Shown: positions 21,884 to 34,000 of the stretch, piece by piece
How the letters are laid out: each line of letters opens with the position of its first letter
How positions within the stretch are numbered: the stretch's first letter is position 1
Assembly: GCA_000310025.1 (NCBI GenBank)
Contig: FN649751.1
Coordinates: 5,202,236-5,266,235 of the forward strand
Reading direction: 5' to 3'
DNA: 64,000 nucleotides
Source: Ectocarpus siliculosus
Taxonomy: Eukaryota; Sar; Phaeophyceae; Ectocarpales; Ectocarpaceae
The notes under the pieces: generated by a model
What the model was told of the DNA's origin: nothing
What the model saw: the letters and a program-made list of their open reading frames with translations, nothing else
Database searches by the model: none
Program-made: the position numbers and the translations under genes

Positions 21884-24800
21884 GGCGCCCCAGCCTACGA
21901 GACGCTGAACCGCTCCAGCACAGTGACCGCAGTCATGGGCCAGCAACCGCAGCAGTAGCAACAGATGGGGGACGTTGTTCTCCTCGCTCATTGCGCTTGA
22001 ACGCGAAGCATTTTTTGCAGAGCAGACAGCTGTAGCTTCGCTGCTGCCTTTCGTCTTCGCCCAGGATGGGGACGATGAGCGGGACGGGTTTGCTGTAGCT
22101 TTTCTGCCGCTCGGCGGTGAATGCTGCCGTGCGCGATTTGGTGTGATGGTACAGCGAATTGGTAGTACCGCGTACGGCTGTGCTACAGAGTTGGAAGGTG
22201 TCGGAGTGGGGCTTTGACCTCTGGCGTGGCTGTGGTGGGTTGCGCATTTGAGTCGAGGGGAGGGGTGTGAGGGGCTCGGCTCTTTCTTGCCGTGCTTCCA
22301 GCACGTCTTCGGGAATAAAAACTAAAGACAAGGTTGATCTGAATCATCGAGGACCATGCTTGCCGGGTGGCAGTTGAGACAGCTGGATTATTTGCACAGC
22401 TCTTGAGCATTTGCTCAACTCTTCACCCTTGGTTTGGTGCCCCATCCGGTGGTACCACTGCCGTGCTACCGTAGCCTGGGTTAAGAGCTACCGTGTGCAA
22501 TGGAATGGCCCCATCGTGACTTATGCCGGCCAGGCTCCTCTGTATCTCAAAAAAAATTCTCGACACATTTTCCCGTGTGCTGTAATTTGTAATTTGTTGG
22601 CATTTCTACATTTCTACGCGTACCTTGGCTGTTCTGAGATTGCCAAGATGGACACCATCAGACGTGACACCCCCGAAGCCTCTTCGGCAGCTGCCATATG
22701 GTACAAAAGGGGGCCAAGTTGCTGCTTTGAAATCCGGTTGCCCAAAGCAACTTCTTTGAGCTCTCTTTCTCAGTGGATGGATGTGTGTTGGCGTGGATGA
22801 AGCCAACCAATCAGAGCTCGACATTTTATTTTTATTCTTCGAACGACCGTAACGGCCTCAATATTCATTTGTCCGTGACATTTGAACGACGTAGGTGGCG
22901 GCACCCTCCTCCCTCCATCTCCTCCTTTGGTCGTTGTTTCGATACCGGCTTCAGTATCTGTCTGGTGTTCTCGCCTGCCTTTGTTTTGCCTCGTCACGGA
23001 CAGCTGGGGGCTCCGCAATACGTTTATTGTCTGCAGTCACCCTGCGGCCCAGGGATAAGAGGGCTCGCGGAGTCAGATTATGGACGTACTGCTACCCCAC
23101 CCCCCCCCATTTTTTCGGGCGTTTAGGCTGACTCTTATGGCAACCGAAAGTTGGCCCGACGTTATTTTTTGGGCTGGCATACCCCCACCCCGCTGATTTG
23201 CCACGGATTCGACCAAGAGACAGACCTCTCACCACGTCACCACAGAGTTCTCCCTCCATGATGGTCGGATCGTCACCAGAACTTGAAGGCTGTACACACC
23301 ACACCTGTAGGCGTCTTTGAAGCTAGTGGTGACTGCTGTGGGGTCCGTGTGTGCTGAGAAATGTCAATCCATGTGAGCAAAAGTAAGAATCCGTATGGAG
23401 AATCCACCAGCCCTGTCGTGACGTCGTAACGGCGTGTGCAAACTTTCAGAATCAGGGCATCATGGGATATATATATATATGTACCCGGAATCCAGTATTT
23501 GCGTACGACAGGCTGACGGCATTTATTTGTCGATGCACCTGTGAGCTCCTGGAAATAGAAAACAGTATGAGGAGCGGACGACGGTCATCAATGCATAATA
23601 ACAGGTTCTCGGCACTTTTGAAGGGGGAAAACAGCTACTACTTGCCAATGTAATAATACGCAGATTGAGCGAGCGAGAGAGAGAGAGAGAGAGCTGAATA
23701 AATCGTAATTACTTTAGTGTGTGTTTTTGTTTTTCCTTGTACTGTACCAGTAGTCCACGCCACAATACGATCTTCACTGGAATCTTTCTTATTTATGTTC
23801 ACAGCAGCAAAATACACTTCTTCATGTGAAAAGAGGGAATCGTCCTCGACAGACGTTGGGGAGTTTCTACCTTTATGAAGGTGGTCTCCACATTACCCCC
23901 CCCTTTTTTCGAGACTTTTTCTTGTTGCCCAGGCAAGAGAAGTCTTCTTGGGGTAACCGGAACCCGACCGGCTGGCGGCGGGGCGATTCACATTCCTCAC
24001 AATCCTCTGTACGTGTTTTACGGGTAAAACATTCAGACTTGAACAAAATTTAAAAGTGTTGTGGTACCGCCCTTCGTCGTATAGAGTTAGTTGCGAAGAT
24101 TAGGAAGATAGATCGAGAGACCTCCACCCCGCAATCGCCTATAGCAACGAAATTGTACAAGCCAAGGCAATGTATGACTCGCCAACTAGGAGCTACTGTA
24201 CGAGCTGGTAACAGCTGGCAATCAATCGAAGAGCGTTCTCGGGAATGGTCTTTGTACACACGTACGGTACTGATGATGTACATGGACAACAAAATTCTAG
24301 CTTTCCAAGTAACAATAGACGTTTTCCATCCCCCAACTCCACTCACGAACGGCCTGTTTGGATCCCTCCTCCAGTCTGTCCTCTCCTTCTTCAGCTGGGC
24401 TGCCGCAATTAATTCCGCTCGTCATCGGGTTGTTATGGGTATATCTCGAATGGGTATAGTCTTTCTGTGTGTGTGTTCATTATTCATTAATTTAAGTTTT
24501 GCTGCTGGTTTCAAATCTGATGATTTTTTTTTTTGTTTGACACTTTCGAGCTGGTTGGTTGTATCGTGCTAGAGTACCTACGGGAACCGCTGGGTTTCAC
24601 CCACTGTTTTTTCCTGTTCACCGGCCCTAGGGGTGCTGAAAGTACTGTAGCAATTAGTGCAGCCGTTTATGTACTTCGTACACAGCAGTGAGTACAGCTC
24701 CGACGCTCATACGCTGCTCCGAGGTGGGGGGACGACAACCAGCCTTCTAGTCTGCGATCCCCCTCGGCGATTTGATGTGAATGTGCGAACGTGCTGCTGG

Positions 24801-25012
24801 CTGTGTGATCTCTGGCAACACCCAAGGGCCGGCGACTAGGACGAATCAGTGGCTTAGGAGATCGGCGATTCCCGTAGCCATATTAGCTCCGCGGTCACCA
24901 ACGAGCTTGAGAGTTTTTAAAAATATCAACAGTTTGAAGGCAACTGCATCAAAAGTTTGAGGCAACTGCTTGTTGAATATCGTCATCACGTCATCACCAA
25001 CAACGGCAACCG
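21884..25012. other. Intergenic, eS28 to UBC9
   Basis: A 3.1-kb stretch between two same-strand genes. It contains a short GA run (about 23676-23693), an AT run near 23469 and a pair of near-identical 15-mers (GTTTGA-GGCAACTGC) near 24932 and 24955. No exon was supported. The right end should hold the UBC9 promoter. Confidence 0.45.
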
Positions 25013-28000
25013 ATGAGCGGAATCGCAGCAGCCCGACTGAAGCAGGAGAGAAAAGACTGGAGGAGGGATCCAGACAGGCCGTTCGTGAGTGGAATTGGGG
25101 ATTGGAAAAGCGTCTGTTGCTTTGCTATGGAGAGCTATGTAACGTCGTGTTGCAGACCACCATCGTCCATGACAGAAGATATCATCCCCCCCCCTCCCCC
25201 TGCTTGCCCGATTTTTGAAGGCTCGATTACATACCCCACGGCCGAATGAATGGCGGCGCCGACAATCGCGGCGTCAGTACCGTCTCGTCGAGGGTATTCT
25301 AATATTGTATCGTGTGGTGTGTACATTGTCTCCCGCCCGTGGGGAGAACACGAGTTTTGAAAATCGGTCCAAGGGGATGTGCTATCTTACGTCATGTATA
25401 CTTCAGTTCATGTGTGCGTGTATAGACCATTCCCCGGAAAGCTCCTCACGCGCCAGCTTTACCAGCTCGTAATATGTTCATGTTGGCGAGTTGCCTTAGC
25501 CTCTACAATTCCGTTGCTTTAGGCAATCGCGGGGTGGATGGCTCTCGATCTATCCTCTTGGTCACGAACCAAACTTTCTAGAACTTCTAGAAGTTTTTCC
25601 CCTAGATAGCATAAAACTACGGGGGAGATGTGGTGATATTCATCAGCTGATATTTATACCCATACGGTGTTTTTGTGGTCAACACCTACCTGCTGGCGTC
25701 ACTGAAAGTGTGCACATCGTAGGAGGCGTCGGGGGCGATCTTTAGAGCCCGTTGCCAGCTGCTAGCAGCGAAAGCGAGGAAAGCAAGTGCACACCCATCC
25801 TGCACGGCAGCAGCAACAGCAGCAGCGCAGCACAGCAGCAGCTACATGTAGCTGATGATTATGAGAGATAAACAGCTCTCTCAGTCATCCCCTAGCTGAC
25901 TGGTGATGTCGGGTGAGGTGTGAGCGTGTGCGCTGGTGACCTTCGTGGTGGCGTACGCTCCATCCATATCTATCTACGCTTGCTGTGATGTCTCTCTCCG
26001 GACCTTCTTTTCGCGCTCTTTTTTTTGTTGGACCCCTCTGTACGCGAGGTGAGATAAAAATCGCTGTTTACACTTCGCCAATTGTGTGCACACGGTTCTG
26101 ACAGGGCTGGTGGACGAGGCTTTCGGCCAATCCTGATGGATCGTCGTCGATCATGAAGTGGGAGTGCGGCCTTCCAGGACCGGTGAGCAGAACGGTTACA
26201 ACTGCGGTATATTCGAAACACATCTCGCTATGGATGCGACACCAATTTTATCGTAAACAAGGCAGCAGTTAGTGTTTCATGTATTTTCCTTTCAACATGC
26301 ATCCCCCCGTACTTGTATCCAAGAAACTTCTGCGGCAGGCGAGTCTTTGTAATAGTGCGGTGTTTCCTCTTCGGCGTTTGAAATCTCGCCCGACTGTTGT
26401 CAACAGCCACTGCTCAAGAATCCTTAGCTGTTGGCGTATTCCCTTCATTCTTCTACCGCTTGGCGTCGGCTACGTCTGTCCTCGTGGCTCCTTGGTCGTG
26501 TCCCACAAAACACGAGCGCCGCGGCAACAGCAGCCGTACAGCTTTACTACGGCGTCGGTAGCGATGGTCGTGCCCTTTGGTGTCTTTTCGGGCACCAGGC
26601 AAACAACACCGTCGGCTGTTTTTCTCTCTCCGGGTGAATCGGCAAGTGCTGCCTCCAAGTTTGACCTGAACGTCGTGCGCTTCTGCTGCCGAGTGTGATA
26701 CCGTGCACGCCACTTAAAACGACATCCCTCTCGTCTGTTACCTTGCTACACTCCTGTATGCTGCACGGCGCCGGCATGACCCCCCTCGCGGTTTCGCAGA
26801 AGAATACCAACTGGGAGGGCGGAGAGTACCGGATCCATATGGAGTTCACCGAAGACTACCCCTCAAAGGTACGTGTTTGTACTTGAAACGTTTCGAGCGC
26901 GTTGGCCCTCAACTGGTAGAGGTTTGTATCATAGGTATTTGTCAATGTCCGACTCCATGCTCACAGAAGAAAAAGGGCAGGCTGAGCCTATGTTGTGGTT
27001 CGTCAGTTCGCGCCGGTTGTAGTGTTTGCGATCCCGTGCGTGAATTGCTGTCGTGCTGTGATATGCTCACCCGACCGAGCTGTTTTTTGCCTGGCTGGTG
27101 CGCTCGTGCCCTTCTCGCCGCTCCCCCTCAGCCGCCCAAGTGCAAGTTCGTGCCCCCCCTGTTTCACCCCAACGTCTACCCGTCAGGCACCATCTGCCTC
27201 AGGTAAGTACGATCCCGGGGTGGCGAGTAGATATCGCCGTCGTGACTGTCGCCACAAAGCATACAGGGAAAATTCTCGAGTTTGCGCCAGGAACCTCTTA
27301 TTTTATTTTTCTCTGCCTGCCTTCCGCGTCTCGTTGCGCTCTATATGGGAAGTGTCTGGTAGTCGAGCGTTTTGAAGTATATCGCAGTCCTCTGCGCGTT
27401 GTCAATGCGTCAATTTTTCGGCTCAAGTGCCGAACGCTGCAGGCATCACATGCAGGAAGTGTGGCATTAGCGCGGGGTTGCCTCTTCCTTGCCGCGAGCG
27501 TCCTGCCCGGGAGCTCGTACCCTGCATACATATTCAAGTGTTCCTCCACGTATTTTTCGAGGTGCCACCATTCGTGAGATGAAAAAAGGTGTGCGCGTAT
27601 GTGCACGCTCCTCGCGGCGTTGCAGGTAGTCCGCAAAATCCCGTCCACGCTCGCTTCGTTTTCGCCGTCCTCCCTTTCCGGGTCGGGTATCAAAAACCCA
27701 GCTAGCATTGGCGCGTCCTACTGCTGCGTTTATTGTTTTCCTTTCCAATTGCCTTCATCATTATTTTTCCACGGCCGAAGGAAAGAGAGAGGTGCCAACT
27801 GCTTCTCTCTCTTTCCTCCGAGCGGCAACCACAAATTCTCTTTTTCTCGGTGCAGGGGCTAATCTTACTGCCCGCAGTAGTCTCAGATGACCAAGTCCCC
27901 AAAATGGTTCCCTACCATTTTCTTCGCCAATTAGCAACTGCAACGGTCCTTGCCTCCCCCCACCTTCGAAAGGAAAGGGGTGGGTGGGCGGGAAAGACCA

Positions 28001-29445
28001 AACTTGTTTGCCGCTCCTCCAGCTGGCAAACCACTCGAAGCCCTCGCAGTGTCCACCTCGCTCCTTGTCTCTGCGTTGCTCTCTCTAGACTAGTCCTCGT
28101 AAGACTTTGTGTGAACACCTAGCTTCGATAGAGTGCCGAGGTGGTGGCTACTCCCATGCTCCCGCTTGGGAGGGGACCCCGTATTTCCGTAGCAATTTAT
28201 GCATACCCTAACAACGACGTTACAAATTCGACTACTTTCAATAAACCTTGATTTGTTTCCGTCTGCTCCTACAACGAATCTCCCCTTGTGTAATCGAAAA
28301 GGTTGCGTCCGCCCCTTCCTGCGCCAAGCGCACATTGCTCTCTGGCGCTTGTGCGGCTGCTACTTCCTGAGGCACTTCGTGTTTTGACGATAATTTCCAC
28401 TGTCAAAAAGGAAGGCAAGGCATGCTGATTATTACACTGCCCCGGTCTATCCCGTAGCTTTTCCACCACGCACGGGACCTACCGTCTCTTCAGGGCAGCA
28501 TCGTGTAGACTTTATCTTCCGCCGTGAACCGCAGCGTTGCCACTTTCCCTCCGAATGGCTTTGTTGGTGGCAGCATCCTGAACGAGGGCCAGGGATGGAG
28601 ACCAAGCATCACCATCAAGCAGATGCTGCATGGGATCTTCGAACTTCTGGACAATCCGAACCCCGACGACCCTGCCCAATCAGAGGCCTACCAACTGTTT
28701 GTGTGAGTGGCGCTGGCCTAAACTGCGCCGCTATGCGAGTAGTCGGTGCTGTTGCTATTAAAGTATTTGTGGAGTGCTGATGGTTGTGCGTCGCCGGTTT
28801 GAGTGGCCTTCTGTCCACGTGCGCGGCTTGTGCGGCTGCGGCTCCGGCTCTGCGTGGCCGTAATGGCCGTTTCTTGTGTGCTTCCAACCGTAAGACGCGA
28901 CAATGAAGGCGCCTACCGGCAGAATGCCACGCGAGTATCCGTGAATAATCGCTGGTAGAGCATTTTGCCGGCGTGTTGGATGCGTTGAGTCGATTTCCGT
29001 GTTGAGCTATTGTAGAGGCATTCGATATCAAGAGTTACCGTTATTGATCGCGTCGTCGCCAGCTCCCACCCCCATCTGTTTATCTCTGACCAGCTGTGTA
29101 ACAATTTCGTCACCGGACAGGTCGTCAGATACACGTAGTAGCAGATATTTTCGTCCAATCTGTGTCGCTGTGTGTTGTGTTTTCGTCCAATCTATTCTGG
29201 CGCCAGTCTCCACCTTGCAGTATATGAAGCACAGCGGTCAAGCCATTAACTATCAGTCTCGGGCAGCATGTCCACGATGCAAACGAATATGAAACCATTG
29301 TGATAGACCGAACCGATATGTACCTGCCGCGGTGCGGCGTGATGTCTCCCCAAACGCTACGCAACGCAACACCTGCAGGAACAACAAAGCGGAGTACGAC
29401 AGGAGGGTGCTCATCGAGGCCAAGAAGAATCCCCCCGCTGCATAG
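25013..29445 (+). CDS. UBC9: SUMO-conjugating enzyme E2, UBC9/UBE2I type
   Basis: Six exons: 25013-25084, 26105-26182, 26800-26868, 27132-27202, 28574-28702 and 29379-29445. All phases match and the product is 161 residues (UBC9 is usually ~158). It accepts SUMO from the E1 and passes it to lysines, mainly in the nucleus. The N-terminal helix reads [19 protein letters not shown], the SUMO/E1-binding face of UBC9. Then come [37 protein letters not shown], and the catalytic core [13 protein letters not shown] with the HPN Asn at about 87 and the active Cys at about 95. Downstream are [14 protein letters not shown] and DPAQSEAY, the UBC9 versions of the C-terminal helices. The substituted GWWTRL replaces the usual GFVAxP after the first intron. 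The tail is [15 protein letters not shown]. Identification is secure; this is UBC9 and not another E2 because of the Met-Ser-Gly-Ile start and the DPAQSEAY segment. Confidence 0.96.
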
Positions 29446-31091
29446 CACCGCCGCCTGCATATCTATCCATGCACAAGCTGTGGGTACCCTCATCCTCAAG
29501 AGGGGGAGCGCGATTGAGATGACGGCGCTCAACATCGAGCAAAACAAGAGCTCACAGCACAATGTACATGCTCGGACAAACGTTGGCGGTACAACGTGTC
29601 CGGTCCAGAAGCAGGTTTAGGCAGCCGATTGGCATGCCCCCACACTTGACTAGGTGGTACATGCGCAAGTAGTGTGTTCTGTCGTGCGTCGTCTCACCCT
29701 CCTCTCGAGGTTACTTGTGAGGCCGAGTTGCGGCGAGCTCGACACACATGCAGGCAATTTGAGTGCCGATCGATTGTAGAGTAAATGGCAGTCGTGGTGC
29801 TAAGCACCGTGTCGCGGGTTGCGGGACCGTGGTGTATAGTTCATCTTTTCGTTCGGGCGTTTCACTGTGCTGTCCGAGTGCGTGCCGACACAAAACGGCA
29901 ATGTTAATGTTGAGCGCGTGCATGGTGGCCGTCGGACTGAAGCTGCCCGAGCATGTTAGCCTTGTGCCCTCGTCTAGGTAGTCGTAATTCCATGAACGTG
30001 CTCGTCATTTCTTGTTGGATCCACTTCCTTCGATTGGACATGGATTCGTCGGTGAGCATTTTTTTTTTTTGCCCCAGATTTAGGCAAGCTTGGCATCAGG
30101 CAGAGCAGACGAGGCTCAGAACAAGACCTCGGACGATCCCGGGGCGACGGGTAGACAGAGAAACCTCAGAACAACGTACAACAGCCTTCTTGTGTGTAGA
30201 TATGCGTTTAGAGTTGCTGCCAGGATTTCCGGGCGGATCGCATGCCATGTCAACATGGAAAAGAGGGTTTCTAATCGTGCATAGCAGCCAGGATTTTCGT
30301 TTCGGGGCGTTGAGAGGTTTCGCCCGATAGATTGGGTATGCTGCTGTCTACGCGTATGCGCGGGGTTGCTCTACACAAAGAAAGATTTACGTGACTGTGC
30401 CGCTGGGCAGGCGTTGTGTCATTTTCCTGCTTTTTTGTGCGGCGCATGAGGAGAGACGGACACGCACGCTTTACTCTCAAGTTCATTCCGCGATCTGATT
30501 CCCCTTCCCCGTCGGCTATTGCCGCTTCTCACGGTAATTTCGCTCACGCTCAGCAATCTTATCCCGCGGTCGCAAACCATAAATGATGCATGCAGCAACA
30601 CAACGACCAACCAAGGACCTCCCGCGCGCAGACGTTGGAGTACCTACGTTGGACACATGTTTGGATCTGCGAAGAAATGATGCTTTCGCTTTTTCTGTGA
30701 TCGCTGGGGGGGAGAGTCTGTTCCCCGTGTTGTCATGCCCAGGATTCAGCAGGATTTCGATTTCAGAAATGCGCGCGCCGCGGAGTCCGGGAGAGCCCGC
30801 GTCAGGGACGGCGTGCATGCTGCAGAGTGGGGGGTACTCCACGGTTTTTCCCACTTGGAGGATGCCCTGGCAAAAACGAGTATACAGGAGGAAATGTCCG
30901 TCCCAACTTCATTCTCTATCCGTCAAAGCTCCTTAGGTTGGTTTAAGGCAGGCTGCCTTCTTCTAAAAAAACAAAGAGGCAGACATTAAAAGAGAGTGGC
31001 ATCATGATGAACAGTTGCGACAAATCCGTCCGCCATCAAGCCCTCCTTCTGCCGACGAAGCCCCTATTGAAATATCGTCGGCTATGTCCAA
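29446..31091. other. Intergenic, convergent 3' ends
   Basis: This lies between the UBC9 stop (+) and the EngB-like stop (-). It should contain both 3' UTRs. No further exon was supported. Confidence 0.5.
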
Positions 31092-34000
31092 CTATCGATC
31101 GTCGCCGCCTTCACTTTCGCCATCTTTAGGGACGGCAGCTGCTGCCGCCGCCACCGGCTTGGGATCCAAAGAAGAGAGTTCTTTCTGCAGCTCGACCATC
31201 CCTGCCCCCTTCAACGCGCTGAGGGTCATGACCGACAGGTTCGTCTGTCGCCGCGAGACCTAATTGCAGGCAGGCAGGCGCACAACAGAGACCAGACATT
31301 CAAGTTACTCCCTTGTGCCCGCTGGGAGAAGGTACAACGGACGCAAGCGGAAGTCGGTAGAATGTTTCCTGTCCTCCGTCAACGCACATGCACATAGATG
31401 GATGATGACGTTTCAAGGCTTGGGGCGGATGCACGTGGAACGTTTGGTTTCTTCATCGCCATGGGTTGGTGTAATCTGTGTGCGTGTTTTCGTCCCCATG
31501 CCTGCTGGCACCAGTTTACACCTGCAGCTGCGCAAGAGGAAACAGCAGCACGACACAGTGTACACAAAACATGTGCGCTGAGAGATGTCCAACCCCGCCA
31601 ACAGGCAGACAGACAACAACGTTTTTGTGGTGTTGTCATCAACCGAGGAGAGCACACTTCGCCGTTGTGCCGGTTCTCTGCGGTCTCTGCTGTGCAAGGT
31701 GCAAAAGCAGGTGCACGCAGCCGTTGACCTCCCGCTCCCGCTCCGCGCTCACCTCCTCGAGCTGCTGGCGAACGAAAACGACTCTCCGGGCGAGATCTAT
31801 CCGCTTCACCAGGTCGCACTTGGTCAGCAAGATCTGGATCTTTGGGGGGCGGTACTTGCCTGCAAGAGAGGGAGGAGGGGGGGGGGGGGGGTCCCACTCG
31901 CACGTTGGGACGAATCTATCGACCACGCGGTCGTATCAAAGCATCCTGAAGGGGGGCAGTTCGGAACGGGGCGCTCCTTGGAAAGACGTCGGTGGGAGTG
32001 ATCCGAAAAAATTTCCCACTACAGTATTTGGGCCCCATGTAAAAACCTTTTGCCCGCGCGTGTATTCGCTCGTCAACTGACCAGTCAAATAAAACGGCCA
32101 ACTCAAGTCACAGGACGCACGTCACCCTCAGAGGTTGTCAACGTTTTCTCATGGCAGACGCGCACACCAATTCCGCGATCGCGGGCTGCAACACTCAAGT
32201 ACATATTTCCTCACGAGATGGTGCATCATCATCATCGTTCGAGTTAATGTCCGCGACATTGAAAGGGAGTCTTACCGAGAGGCGAAGGCCCCTTGGGGTC
32301 GTACAAAAGCCCAAGAAACTCGATGTCCGCCTTCTTGAAACCGTGCCTGGCATCCAGGAGCAGCATGACTCGCTGCAAAACGCCCAACAAAAAAAAAATG
32401 TAGGCGAGAATCGCATTATTTACCCCACGTACATCGCTTTCACGAACGGGCGGGCTTGAGAGCGGGCGGTACAATATTCGTGGACATCAATTGACCACAA
32501 CTCCCTCTTTAACCGGATTATCTTTCCTGACGCACAGACATCAAGCGGGGGAGGGTTTTCATCCTGTGACGTCGCTACCACTGACCTTGAGCGGTGCTCC
32601 TCGCCCTCGCAGATAGGCCATCATCTGAGGTGGCAAGGACCAAATCACACGACAACCGAGGAAGGCACCGACGATTAGTCCGGGGGGGGGGGGGGCGAGG
32701 CAGACGAAGCGGGACAAATCAGCATGAACTTATCAACGCTCTCATGTCACCAATACTGCACACGGATTTGTCTCGCCAATGTTATTTAGCCATGACGCAC
32801 ACGGCTATGACTCGCCCGTGAAAGCTTGCTGCACATCCGATCAAAGACCCAAAAGGCGACAAAGACAAGGCTGAAACGTCCGACATGTTTGGCGATCTGC
32901 ATCGCCCACAGCGCTCGGTGGCAGCGCGTGCAACGCATCCGCTTCTTTGTACATTCACAAGTGCTTTGCCGTTCGCGCAAAAATGGGCTGACGCCCTCAC
33001 CCCCTCCCACGATCAACTTCAAAATATTTCACAGGTGCATCGAAAACAAAGGCAGGTGGATGGCTCACCAACCCCTTCCAGTCTTGCCGTTGCTCCTCGT
33101 TCGCGTAGGCGAACCCGTAGCCAGGCATATCAGCAATAATCATCTTCGCCCTGCAGAACGCGCGGACGATATACATACATCATACCGTAGTTGGCCGGCT
33201 GGTCTACGAAAAGCCTGATGCGGAATCCAGGAAGTTTCTCTACGAAAGAAGACGCTTGGAGGTTGGGTGTGAAACTCGTTCCGAACACATTCCGGAGTAG
33301 ATGTCGCACACCAAGCTTCAGTTTTGGCGTCGATGGGGGCCGACAGCAGACACGACTAGTTTTGACGCGGCAGCAGTCGTAGCTGCGTCAGCAGCGTGTT
33401 CGCGAAACGGCCAGCGAGAAATCCAACCACGAGTTACATACGCGTCGGGAAACGAGAGGGGCAGATGATCGCACACGAGTAAACCGTAAGAATAAAAAAT
33501 GACAATCATCCAGCCTCCGCTGTTCGTGTGCACGCCATAAACAGACGAATGGCCAAAAATCGCCCTAAAATGAAATACGGTGGGAAATACGGTGGGAACT
33601 GGCCCACCCGCACACCCACGGAGTTGCTAAAGAACAGCGTTCATGGGGGGTCTTTCTCTGCATGACAGCAGCCGCACAGCGCAGCAGAAAAGGGATGCGT
33701 CGAAAACCCCCGCAAAGTGGCCCAAAACAATGAGTGCTCACCTTTTGCCTTTCCCTATCTGAAAAAAGTCGAGCGTTCGCGTTTCTCCAGGCCTGTTGGG
33801 CGCGCACGACGATCAACACATGGCCAACAGGAAAGCGAGCGAGAGCAAAACAAAAGTCGGGACTGGAGGGATAAATACCACCACTACTGCCGCTCGGTCA
33901 AACGAAAAAACGAGAGGAATCGATATCCTGCCCCGTAGCAACAAACGCGTTGAGATCGATGACATGGAGATATTTTTTACTGGTGGCTGTAGAAAGCTCA

